From an uncultured Lachnospiraceae bacterium (lineage in GTDB: Bacteria > Bacillota > Clostridia > Lachnospirales > Lachnospiraceae), in the NCBI GenBank assembly GCA_910589265.1, contig CAJUTQ010000023.1:1-46817 (forward strand): a stretch of 46,817 bases of DNA, in the 5' to 3' direction. The notes beneath the pieces were generated by a model. It did not search any database. It was not told the DNA's origin and saw only the letters and a program-made list of their open reading frames with translations. The position numbers and the translations under genes are program-made. This document shows positions 15,948-23,854 of the stretch, one piece after another; within the stretch, counting starts at the first letter, position 1; each line of letters opens with the position of its first letter.

Positions 15948-17861
15948 ATGAAAACAAAGAAAATAAAAGAAGGAGATCTGCATTTTTTAGGAAGGCTTCC
16001 TTTAGAGCAAATAGAAAGTCTAACGTTTCACATAGAGAAAAATAACCATGCTTTCTTAAATATCACAGGCCTTCTTGATCCAGAAGAAGGGAAAGAGGTC
16101 ATGGAAGAAAGCTGGGAAGGACAAGTCTTTTCCTTGCTTGCAAATGGAGAAGGGGGACAGACCTCCACTTTGTTTACCGGCTATGTAAGCAAGGTGGAAA
16201 TAGAACAGGAGGGAGGTCAGTTAAAGGCAAAGGTGGAAGGGGTGAGCAGTTCCATTTTGTTGGATCTTCATCGCCGCAGCCGAAGTTTTCAAAATACAGA
16301 GCTTACGTATCAAGAGATGATGGGTATGGTGGCAGGACAGACAGACGGGACGGCTATTCTTTTCCAAATGGAAGATAAAAAGATAGACTATCCAGTTATC
16401 CAATATGAAGAGACAGACTGGGAATTTCTCTGCCGTATGGCCAGTCAATGCCATGGGGCTTTGTATCCGGAAGTTTCTTCCTTAAAGCCTTGGATTTACT
16501 GCGGCTTACCAGGAGGAGAGGAAAGGGAGGACCTTTCCGTCCTTTCCTCAAAGAAGGGCTTTGATCCTGCCTATTATGAGTATATAAGAGATGGGGAGGA
16601 AGCCCTTTTCTGGAAACAGAAAGATTTCTTTTACTGGGAAATAAAAACATGGGAACCATGCTTTCTTGGACAATCCTTGCCTTTTTTAGGGGGAAAATAT
16701 GTCCAAAGAATCCATGCCGCCTTGGAGAAGGGGTTTTTAGAGTATACATGCTCCTTTGGCTCAAAAGCTTATGGAGGCATGGGGAAAAGGTTTCATCCTG
16801 CCCTGGCCGGCCATTCTATCAATGGAACAGTCATAGGAGTAAGGGATGAAAAGGTTCAGCTCCACTTAGATATAGATGAGGATCAAGACAGTCAGGAAGC
16901 ATATTGGTACGATTGGATTCCACAAACAGGAAATCTCTTCTACTGTATGCCGGAATTAGGGACAAGGGCAGCCTTATACATAGAAAATAAAAAAGGAGAG
17001 GGGAGGGCTGTCCATAGCATAAGAACCAATGGAGAGCTTTGCAAGGCAGCAGAGAAAAAGTCCCATCGTACCTTTACAACGAAAGACAGGAAAAGAATGT
17101 ATCTTCTGCCAGAAGCCTTTGGCTTTTCCAATGAAAAAGAAGAGCGGGTGGAGATAAAGGGGGAGGATAAAAAGGGAATAAGTTTAGACAGCTGTGGAGA
17201 ATTGATTATCCAGGGAGAAAAGGAAGTGACCATTCGGGGATCCCAAATAGGGATTCATGGACCAAAGGAAATAACAATGGCTAGGAGAGATCGAAGGGAT
17301 CCTACAGTGCTGAACATGAGCAATGGTTTTGACGCCGTTGGGACAAAGGCAGGGATAGTGACGACAAAGAAAGGGCTCCCTTCCTTCCCAACAGAAAAAA
17401 AGGGAGAGAAAAGGATCTTTTCCCTGGCAGGGGAGGAAACCTTCCTCTACGCTTCTACGCCAATGAGAAAGGGAGATATGCCCTTCTTCTTTCAAAAGGC
17501 TGTTCTGGGAACAAAAGTTTATGAAGCGGGACTTAGCCCCAACATGCTGCAAACATTAGGACAATGTAAGGAGGAGTGGAAACATGTCAAAGACAGTAAA
17601 GATAGGAGGGATAGGGAAGAGCCCTACCCTTACAAAATTAAGCCTTATGAGCTTAAAAGAGGATCCGGATTGGAAAATAAACTCCTTAAAGGAGACCCTA
17701 TTTTATCCAAAGGAAGGGAAATACTTTCAAAGGAAGAAAAAACAGGAGAAACTGATAGATATATATCAAATACGCTTTCCAAAAACATTCGAAAGGAGAA
17801 CCAATGGAACCAATCTACATTTTTACCTCAGAGGAAGAAGGATGCAGCCAAGAAACTATAA
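15948..17861 (+). CDS. VgrG type A (contractile injection spike protein), 637 aa
   Basis: The ATG follows AAAGAAAGGAAAGAGG. Residues ~10-290 form the phage gpD/Gp27-like hub: RSRSFQNTELTYQEMM, then the hallmark YEETDWEFLCRMAS and PEVSSLKPWIYCGLP. At ~285-360 comes the Gp5 OB-fold (GTVIGVRDEKVQLHLDIDED, then WIPQTGNLFYCMPELGTRA). Repetitive beta segments from ~390 resemble the spike (ELIIQGEKEVTIRGSQIGI), ending with a TVLNMSNGFDAVG motif that the paralogue at 40709 also has. The last ~90 residues (from about 17584) overlap a second open frame with its own ribosome binding site and have no counterpart in the 553-residue-frame paralogue, so this tail is probably read-through after a frameshift. 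VgrG trimers form the tip hub of T6SS-like and phage-tail-like injectors. Confidence 0.9.
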   Translation: MKTKKIKEGDLHFLGRLPLEQIESLTFHIEKNNHAFLNITGLLDPEEGKEVMEESWEGQVFSLLANGEGGQTSTLFTGYVSKVEIEQEGGQLKAKVEGVSSSILLDLHRRSRSFQNTELTYQEMMGMVAGQTDGTAILFQMEDKKIDYPVIQYEETDWEFLCRMASQCHGALYPEVSSLKPWIYCGLPGGEEREDLSVLSSKKGFDPAYYEYIRDGEEALFWKQKDFFYWEIKTWEPCFLGQSLPFLGGKYVQRIHAALEKGFLEYTCSFGSKAYGGMGKRFHPALAGHSINGTVIGVRDEKVQLHLDIDEDQDSQEAYWYDWIPQTGNLFYCMPELGTRAALYIENKKGEGRAVHSIRTNGELCKAAEKKSHRTFTTKDRKRMYLLPEAFGFSNEKEERVEIKGEDKKGISLDSCGELIIQGEKEVTIRGSQIGIHGPKEITMARRDRRDPTVLNMSNGFDAVGTKAGIVTTKKGLPSFPTEKKGEKRIFSLAGEETFLYASTPMRKGDMPFFFQKAVLGTKVYEAGLSPNMLQTLGQCKEEWKHVKDSKDRRDREEPYPYKIKPYELKRGSGLENKLLKGDPILSKGREILSKEEKTGETDRYISNTLSKNIRKENQWNQSTFLPQRKKDAAKKL

Positions 17862-18081
17862 GATTAAAACCTTTCCGCCTATTTACAAAGATGTTATCTC
17901 TCTGTCTCCCAGAAGAGTTGGAGCCAATGAGGGAAGAGGAGAAGGATATGTATTATCCTTACGAAGGCAGACCCCCCGTTATTCTGACAGGATGTACAGG
18001 CCATTTGCAAATGACCTTTCAGCTCTTACATACATCCTTAAACAGAGAAGAGATTTTAGATGGAGCCAGATCTCTTTATAA
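17584..18081 (+). pseudogene. GGIGKSP-family gene, probably truncated or overlapped
   Basis: ATG 17584 has an excellent AAGGAGG site (17568-17574). The start MSKTVKIGGIGKSP matches the MSEHVMIGGIGKSP of the gene at 39488, and a later piece (YQIRFPKTFERRTNGT) resembles YTDRIPIKFKKANWKGT there. From 17804 on, however, another frame encodes a conserved gene, and the last ~90 codons of this ORF show no similarity to the 39488 protein. The 5' part also lies inside the VgrG frame. I read it as a remnant, or a short gene, whose real end has been lost. Confidence 0.5.
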
Positions 18082-18346
18082 GCTCATGGAGGAAGAAATG
18101 CCAGGAAAGGTTTTTGGAAATCTTTTGCTCTATCAGGAAGGGAAGATGCCCATTGCCTGGTTTACCATAGATTTGGACAGGGAGGAGAAAGGGAGAAAAC
18201 ATGTGAAATATGTCACCTCCCTGTTGGGGAGATTCTTTCTTGGGACAGTTACCTACCCAAAGGAGGAGTCTTTCAAGTGGCAGGCAGCTCTAAAGAACAT
18301 ATTTGGAACCTTTGAGGAAGGAGAGGAGACAGAATGGAAGACATAG
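17804..18346 (+). CDS. DcrB/Eag-like (DUF1795-type) adaptor candidate 1, 180 aa
   Basis: The ATG follows AAAGGAGAACC. Residues ~25-60 carry the DUF1795-like pattern of a beta strand ending in LPxEL, then YYPYEGRPPVILT, followed by QMTFQLLHTSL, a helix (LDGARSLYKLMEEEMPG), a strand with AWFTIDLD, and a closing helix (FKWQAALKNIFGTF). This order matches the genes at 18334, 42342 and 42849. DUF1795 is the fold of the Eag chaperones that load membrane-passing T6SS effectors onto VgrG; the position between two VgrG genes fits that. No signal peptide is present, unlike the lipoprotein DcrB. The stop overlaps the next gene by 13 bases. Family assignment is by pattern, not by search. Confidence 0.65.
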   Translation: MEPIYIFTSEEEGCSQETIRLKPFRLFTKMLSLCLPEELEPMREEEKDMYYPYEGRPPVILTGCTGHLQMTFQLLHTSLNREEILDGARSLYKLMEEEMPGKVFGNLLLYQEGKMPIAWFTIDLDREEKGRKHVKYVTSLLGRFFLGTVTYPKEESFKWQAALKNIFGTFEEGEETEWKT

Positions 18347-18897
18347 ATAAAAGGGAAGCCGATTTGTTATGGATTCAAAATGAAAAGGAAGAGTCAGAGG
18401 CAAAGGACATAGAGAGACTAAAAGGATATTCCCCCTATGTACTCTTTGACGAATTTATCCTTCCTTTGCCAGATGAATTTGGCTTTCCCTCGGAACAATA
18501 TAGGAAGAGAAGGTTTTTTTCAAAATTTAGGCCGGAACTTATTTTATGTGATGAGACAGGAGAGGTGAATTTCACCTTTCAAACAATAAAAAAGGATCCA
18601 AAAGATAGCCAGGAAGCTATGAAGGTGGCAAAGGAAATCATGGATCTTGGAGAAAGGGAACGGGTTTTTTATGAAACTGGAAAAAGGGGACAGGCCCTTT
18701 GGCTTGACTATAAAAGCTTTGTAGGAGACGAAGTCCTGTACGGAATGTTTTTCTTAGCAGACGGAAAGGAAGAAAGACTTCTTGGAACTTTTCTCTGCCC
18801 CTTTTCCCTCTTTGATCAATGGAAGCCAAAGGTGTTAAAAGTATTGGAACAGTTAGAAATTATATCCCGCACGAAAGAGGAGGAATTTGAAATATGA
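18334..18897 (+). CDS. DcrB/Eag-like (DUF1795-type) adaptor candidate 2, 187 aa
   Basis: Starts inside the previous gene after AAGGAGAGGAGACAG. It shows the clearest DUF1795 shape of the four: DEFILPLPDEFGFP, then FFSKFRPELILCDETGEVNFTFQTI, a helix, a strand with ALWLDYKSFVGDEVLYGMFFL, and DQWKPKVLKVLEQL at the end. The corresponding gene in the second module is 42849 (LLPKELQEMDEED, then NRPEIVLADRYEDATLTFSL, then SWKPIILKLLETI). Its stop overlaps the ATG of VgrG type B by 4 bases (ATGA), pointing to equal dosage with VgrG. A cytoplasmic loading chaperone is the most natural reading, by analogy with Eag proteins. Confidence 0.65.
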   Translation: MEDIDKREADLLWIQNEKEESEAKDIERLKGYSPYVLFDEFILPLPDEFGFPSEQYRKRRFFSKFRPELILCDETGEVNFTFQTIKKDPKDSQEAMKVAKEIMDLGERERVFYETGKRGQALWLDYKSFVGDEVLYGMFFLADGKEERLLGTFLCPFSLFDQWKPKVLKVLEQLEIISRTKEEEFEI

Positions 18898-20294
18898 AAG
18901 AATATTGGATAGAAACAGAGCCAGTGGAATTTATAGCCATTACCCGTCTGGACATGAATGTAGAGCCAGGAAGTCATGGAAGAGCTGTGATGGAAGGTTA
19001 CATAGAAGATGAAAAAGAGGAGGAATACTTGAATCTCCTTCAAAGTAAGACTTGGATGACCATAAGGGCTGCCAACAATAAAAGGGAGAGGGAAGTACTC
19101 TTTTGGGGGCTCATAACAGAGGCTTATATTACAGAAGAAAATGACCAGAAAAAAATGAGTTTGGAATTAAAAACAGGAACCTTTCTCATGGACGTGACTG
19201 TCCACAAGAGAACCTTTCAAGAAAAGGAAAGAACCTATGGGGACATCTTTCACCAGCTTTTAGGAAGCTATGAAAAATCAGGATTTTTCTCCACTCTCCC
19301 CTTATCCCAGCCTATTGGGCAGCTTCTTGTACAATACGAGGAGACAGACTGGGAGTTTTTAAAAAGACTGGCCAGCATGTTGGGAGGAGTCCTAGCGCCC
19401 AATATAAGAACAAAGGGAGTTCAGTTTTTCGCAGGGCTGCCAAAAGGAGAGGTAAGGCAGATAAAGGAGGATGGAACGTATAGAATAAGAAGGGAGATAG
19501 GGAAATATTGGGAAAAGAGAAAGGAAGGGCTTTTGGACGCCAGGGAGGAAGAGTTTATAACGTATGAAAGAAAAGGAAGGGAAAGCCTTTCCATTGGGGA
19601 TTCTTTCGTTTTTCAAGGAAGAAAGTGTACCATTTTTTCAATGAAAAGCCATTATCATCAAGGAGAACTTCTCCATACTTATTATGGAGACACAAAAAAG
19701 GAAAAAAGAGAAGGAAGGACGTACATAGAAAAAATAGCCGGCTGTTCTATGAAAGGGGTTGTAAAAAAAGTAGAAGGGGATCAGGTACAAGTAGAAGTAA
19801 AAGAAGATGAGAACAAAGGAGGGAGAAGAACCATCTGGTTTCCTTATGCCACTCCTTACTCTACCGTGGATGGAACAGGGTGGTACTGTATGCCAGAGGA
19901 GGGAGATGAGGTACGCCTCCATTTTCCTACAAAAAGGGAGGAAGATGCATATGTCATCAGCGCCGTTCATCTGGAGACAAACAGCAATGACCGTTCCAAC
20001 CCAGAGCACAAAATATTAAAAACCAAACATGGGAAGGAAATTCGCTTCACTCCCCAGTCCATTATTATGACAAACAATAAAGGAATGAAGATTCAGATGA
20101 CCGATGGAAAAGGAATATCCATTGAAAGCGATGGTTCCATAAACATTGGGGCAAAGGGAGATATTCGTATTCAAAGCGCTGACTCTTCCATTGTCATAGG
20201 GGCGGACTCCTCCCTCACATTAGCCCAAGGAGGGACAAGCATTCAGCTGGACAAGGACATTCAGTTCCAAGGAGGTCAGCTCCGTATCCAATAA
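18894..20294 (+). CDS. VgrG type B with Gp5-like spike, 466 aa
   Basis: Start ATG overlaps the upstream stop; AAGAGGAGGAA precedes it. The gpD-like hub covers residues ~1-260 (HKRTFQEKERTYGDIFHQLL, then the hallmark YEETDWEFLKRLASMLGG). The OB-fold lies at ~285-350 (GVVKKVEGDQVQVEVKED, then STVDGTGWYCMPEEGDEVRL). From ~375 a spike follows: KHGKEIRFTPQSIIMTNNKG, then beta-strand repeats (GISIESDGSINIGAKGDIRI) ending with QGGTSIQLDKDIQFQGG. This closing segment is nearly the same in the paralogue at 43456. Both modules hold one type A and one type B VgrG, which suggests that they work as a mixed or alternating pair. Role: tip hub and needle for delivery of PAAR-like-capped cargo. Confidence 0.92.
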   Translation: MKEYWIETEPVEFIAITRLDMNVEPGSHGRAVMEGYIEDEKEEEYLNLLQSKTWMTIRAANNKREREVLFWGLITEAYITEENDQKKMSLELKTGTFLMDVTVHKRTFQEKERTYGDIFHQLLGSYEKSGFFSTLPLSQPIGQLLVQYEETDWEFLKRLASMLGGVLAPNIRTKGVQFFAGLPKGEVRQIKEDGTYRIRREIGKYWEKRKEGLLDAREEEFITYERKGRESLSIGDSFVFQGRKCTIFSMKSHYHQGELLHTYYGDTKKEKREGRTYIEKIAGCSMKGVVKKVEGDQVQVEVKEDENKGGRRTIWFPYATPYSTVDGTGWYCMPEEGDEVRLHFPTKREEDAYVISAVHLETNSNDRSNPEHKILKTKHGKEIRFTPQSIIMTNNKGMKIQMTDGKGISIESDGSINIGAKGDIRIQSADSSIVIGADSSLTLAQGGTSIQLDKDIQFQGGQLRIQ

Positions 20295-20312
20295 GGGAAA
20301 AATAAGAAAGGC

Positions 20313-22940
20313 ATGGACAGAAAGATGAACAAATATGGATATACACTAAAGAGAAAAGAGGACAAAGAAGAAAGGAAAAAAAGGTATCAAAAATCCCAGC
20401 TTCTTTTAATGACCACCTATCAGCTAAAGGAACTGTGTAGAAGGGAGAAAATTATAAAGGGAGTCATCAACCCTATGGATAAGGAAGAGCTTATCCAAGT
20501 AATTTTGCGCTACCGGGGAGCCGAAGAGCATTATCTTATAAAAGCTTCCAAAGAGTTTAAATCTTTGGAAGAAAAAATGAGGAAATGTACCTTTATAGAA
20601 AAACAAGATTTTTCCATGAGATGCAGCTCCAAGATTATAGCATGGCAAGGGCTGGCCATTGGATTTTACGACAGTCTCACCATCCCTTATAAAGAAAAGT
20701 TTGTGGGGACGAACGCCCTTGTAGTAGGAGGGGATGGAGCTATTTGCACTATATTAAACGTAGAAGCAAAGGGAGAGAAGAAAGACTGCCTCTACTTGAC
20801 AAAGGGAGAGGGAATGGCTTGCTGGGAATCCAACGTAAAAAATTACAGTCTTTACTGCATGGACAGGCAAAATTCCGAAACATTATACAGAATTTTCAAC
20901 GATGAACAAAAACATATCCCAGAGTGGATGGAAGTATATCCCATTCCCCTTTTGGACTTTGAAGTCAGGGAGCCTATCTCCCTCTCCATGCCTTTAGCCA
21001 TGGACTTTGGGAGTGCCAATACAACGGCAGGGGTTTATTTAGATAACTTGTATTTTGAGGCAGGGGGATTTCGGGAGGGACAATATGCCATGAGGAAAAA
21101 TGAGGTGAACTACGCCCTGTTCTATGATGTTTCCTCAGACTGGGAAGAGACAACTCTCTTTCCCAGCGTTGCCAGTGTACGCTCCCTAGAAGGGGGAAAC
21201 ATATCCTTTTCCTTTGGCCATGAGGCTATCCGTCTGGCTAATTCCAGCTATATTGACGAAGGATTTTGCATTTTTTACGATATGAAACGATGGATAGCAG
21301 ACTATGAGAAAGAGGAGGAAATAACAGACAGGGAAGGGAGGAGGGGGTTTATAAAGAGAAAGGAAATATTAAAGGCTTATTTTGCCCATGTCATAGGGGA
21401 GGCGAGGAACCGATTTAAGTGTCATGTAAAACAGGTGCATATTTCCTGCCCGGTAAAACAAAAGGCAACCTTTCATAAATTGTTTGAAGAGATTCTTCCC
21501 CAGTACAAAATAGAAGAAAAAGATAGGATAGACGAAGGGGTTTCCGTCTTGTACAGCGCCATTGACGAAATGATAAAAAAAGGGAGGGTGTCAGACGGAG
21601 AGGAGTATAAGGCTTTAATTATTGACTGCGGAGGAGGGACGACAGATTTATCCTCGTGCAAGTTTCGAATATGGGATAAACGGGTGTCCTATAAAATAGA
21701 AATTGATACTTCTTATGAAAATGGAGACACGGATTTTGGAGGAAATAATTTAACCTACCGGATTATGCAGTTTCTAAAAATTATGGCAGTAAACCGTCTA
21801 AAAGGAAGGAATCCTTCCAAGGAGAGGGAGCTATTAGATGGATTTGACAGAGATATTTACAGGGCAGTGGACGAGTGGGGGACAGAAGAGATTTACAAAA
21901 AACTAGAGGAGGAATACCAGGAGGCGGAGTCTTACTTTCCCACCCGCTTCAAAGAGTATGAACATAGGAGCAGGGCAGATTATTATAAGGCAAAAAATAA
22001 TTTTTATTTTTTATTTCATGCGGCGGAAAAAATAAAAAAGGAATTTTACAATCGCATTGGAACAATAAGAATTGCCCTATCTTCCCTTCCTGTCAAGGAA
22101 AGCGCCACCACATGGATTCCGGCGGACAAATGGAAAATTTCCGTGGAAAAAGGGGGACATTTAGAGACAGTCAAAGAATTTCCCCCTGTATACTTAACCA
22201 TTTATGAGCTGGAACTTCTCCTAAAAGGAGATATTTATCATATTATCCGCCGCTTTATGGGAGAATTGTATGAGAGGGGAAAGATAGAAGAATATTCTAT
22301 CATTAAGCTGACAGGTCAGTCTTGTAAAATTGACTTATTTCGAGAAGCCCTAAAGGAATTTGTACCTGGAAGAACAATACAATTCAAGAGAAAAAAAGGG
22401 GATCAGACAAAAGACTATGGATTGAAAATGACTTGTGTAGATGGCGCCCTCCAATATTTAAGAGACAAGAAGTATGGCTTTGCCCACGTTACTATCCATA
22501 CGCAAGAGCCTGCCCTGCCCTATGACGTAACCGCTTTCACTCACAGCGGGGAAGAGGTGACCTTAATATACCGTCTGAAAAGAGGAGGGGGATGTGGGAT
22601 GATATCAAGAAATATGGAAGATTTAATGTTAAAGCTCCACTTAAAGGACATGGATGGAAGGGAACGGTACCAGTACACTTGCCACAGTTCCCTGTCGGAT
22701 TTTGAAGAAAGGAAATATGAAGAAATTGAAGCTCTCTACGGAGAAAAAATTCGTCAGGCGGATACAGATGACATTGTAGACAGGGAAGTAAAATTTTTTG
22801 TATGGGCAAAGCCAAAGGCATGGGCTTTTTGCGCAGTGCCTATATACAGAAAAAATGAAAGGCTCTATCTTGGCAAAGAGGAAGAATTTTATTTTGAAAA
22901 TGAGGGATGGGTACAAAATTTCTTTGACGGATTAAAATAA
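20313..22940 (+). CDS. Hsp70/actin-fold ATPase with SAP-like N-terminus, 875 aa
   Basis: The ATG lies 18 bases after the VgrG stop, with AAGAAAGG upstream. Nucleotide-binding motifs of the Hsp70/actin superfamily are in order: phosphate-1 AMDFGSANTTAG (Asp ~231), phosphate-2 IIDCGGGTTDLSS (Asp ~438), and an adenosine-type IKLTGQSCKID (~668). Residues ~30-75 (TTYQLKELCRREKI, then KEELIQVILRYRG) resemble a SAP-type helix-turn-helix, which usually binds nucleic acid. It lacks the canonical Hsp70 substrate-binding half; instead ~200 residues with an all-beta look follow. No signal peptide is present. Relatives annotated as Hsp70 family or SrfB-like proteins occur near secretion genes. Here it could fold or load the large effectors, or power assembly. 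That role is inference; the ATPase fold is well supported. Confidence 0.85.
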   Translation: MDRKMNKYGYTLKRKEDKEERKKRYQKSQLLLMTTYQLKELCRREKIIKGVINPMDKEELIQVILRYRGAEEHYLIKASKEFKSLEEKMRKCTFIEKQDFSMRCSSKIIAWQGLAIGFYDSLTIPYKEKFVGTNALVVGGDGAICTILNVEAKGEKKDCLYLTKGEGMACWESNVKNYSLYCMDRQNSETLYRIFNDEQKHIPEWMEVYPIPLLDFEVREPISLSMPLAMDFGSANTTAGVYLDNLYFEAGGFREGQYAMRKNEVNYALFYDVSSDWEETTLFPSVASVRSLEGGNISFSFGHEAIRLANSSYIDEGFCIFYDMKRWIADYEKEEEITDREGRRGFIKRKEILKAYFAHVIGEARNRFKCHVKQVHISCPVKQKATFHKLFEEILPQYKIEEKDRIDEGVSVLYSAIDEMIKKGRVSDGEEYKALIIDCGGGTTDLSSCKFRIWDKRVSYKIEIDTSYENGDTDFGGNNLTYRIMQFLKIMAVNRLKGRNPSKERELLDGFDRDIYRAVDEWGTEEIYKKLEEEYQEAESYFPTRFKEYEHRSRADYYKAKNNFYFLFHAAEKIKKEFYNRIGTIRIALSSLPVKESATTWIPADKWKISVEKGGHLETVKEFPPVYLTIYELELLLKGDIYHIIRRFMGELYERGKIEEYSIIKLTGQSCKIDLFREALKEFVPGRTIQFKRKKGDQTKDYGLKMTCVDGALQYLRDKKYGFAHVTIHTQEPALPYDVTAFTHSGEEVTLIYRLKRGGGCGMISRNMEDLMLKLHLKDMDGRERYQYTCHSSLSDFEERKYEEIEALYGEKIRQADTDDIVDREVKFFVWAKPKAWAFCAVPIYRKNERLYLGKEEEFYFENEGWVQNFFDGLK

Positions 22941-23005
22941 CAGGGAGCAAAGAGAGAGGGAAGGACAGGAAAAAAGGAAAATTTTCAATCCCAAGAGTTG
23001 TGTTG

Positions 23006-23048
23006 TGCGCTGTCTGCCGCAAATTTCTTATGGGTAGAAAGCAGCGCA
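23006..23048. repeat. Small inverted repeat before gene 23064
   Basis: TGCGCTG at 23006-23012 is mirrored by CAGCGCA at 23042-23048. The 29-base loop and lack of a T-run make it a weak structural candidate only. It may be a leader hairpin just upstream of the next start. Confidence 0.2.
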
Positions 23049-23063
23049 GAAATGGAGTAAAAA

Positions 23064-23840
23064 ATGGAATACATATATCCTTTATTTGAAAGAAACAGAA
23101 TATTGAAAAAGGAACATTTATGGTCATTGAGAGACTATCCCCTTGCCCATATGGAGATGGCCTACGCCTCCTATGGCGACGGCCTTATCCAAGGCTGTGA
23201 GGTGACTGTGAGGGAGGGGGAGCTGGCAGTAGGGAAGGGCATCGTGAAGAAGAATGGATTTCTCTACTTCATATCCCGGGAATTAACAGTGCCTTACAAG
23301 GCGACAGAAAAATGGGAAGTAGTGAAAATGAAAGTGGAGACAGACAAAAGTTCTAAAGAGACTATTGCCCACAGACTCACCTTATTTGTAGACCAAGAGA
23401 CAGAAAAGAAAGAAAATGAGCTGGAAGTGTGCAGATTTAAACTAAGGCAAGGTTCAAGATTAAGAACGGAATACAAAAACTTTCTGGACATGGAGACTGA
23501 GTACGACACAATAAACCTTCTCTATGGAGACTGGGGAGGAATAGGAGAACAGACCATTCCACTCCCAGTGACAGACTACTTTGCCCGACTAGTCCTCTCT
23601 GAAAAAGGAAGCAGAGAGGAAGACATACAGTTTGCATACGTATGTCTGAGCCAGCCTCTTCCTGTAAGAAGAGAGGTCATAGAGCATTATGTGAGAAGAA
23701 GGACAAAGGAAGGGGATGGGAACAAAATAGGAAATAGAGAGCTGTTTCACCATTTGGCATGGATACTGGAAGATATAAAAGAGGGAAAAAAGGGAGATAG
23801 AAAACAAGAGGAGAGGAGAAGACAAATTTGGGTAGATTAA
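23064..23840 (+). CDS. Hypothetical protein, possible baseplate/tail component, 258 aa
   Basis: The ATG follows GGAGTAAAAA. I do not recognise the family. Residues ~30-90 hold a compact beta domain (SYGDGLIQGCEVTVREG, then GKGIVKKNGFLYFIS, then VPYK) that resembles the attachment domain at the front of tail-fibre, receptor-binding or TssK-type proteins, where a similar GLxxGCxVxxxxxxLxVxxG pattern occurs. The C-terminal ~50 residues are a charged helix. It lies between the ATPase and a DUF4280 effector, and its end overlaps the alternative TTG start of the next frame. A baseplate or cargo-docking role is plausible from context. Not sure. Confidence 0.55.
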   Translation: MEYIYPLFERNRILKKEHLWSLRDYPLAHMEMAYASYGDGLIQGCEVTVREGELAVGKGIVKKNGFLYFISRELTVPYKATEKWEVVKMKVETDKSSKETIAHRLTLFVDQETEKKENELEVCRFKLRQGSRLRTEYKNFLDMETEYDTINLLYGDWGGIGEQTIPLPVTDYFARLVLSEKGSREEDIQFAYVCLSQPLPVRREVIEHYVRRRTKEGDGNKIGNRELFHHLAWILEDIKEGKKGDRKQEERRRQIWVD

Positions 23841-23854
23841 AGGTAGGAAAAAGG

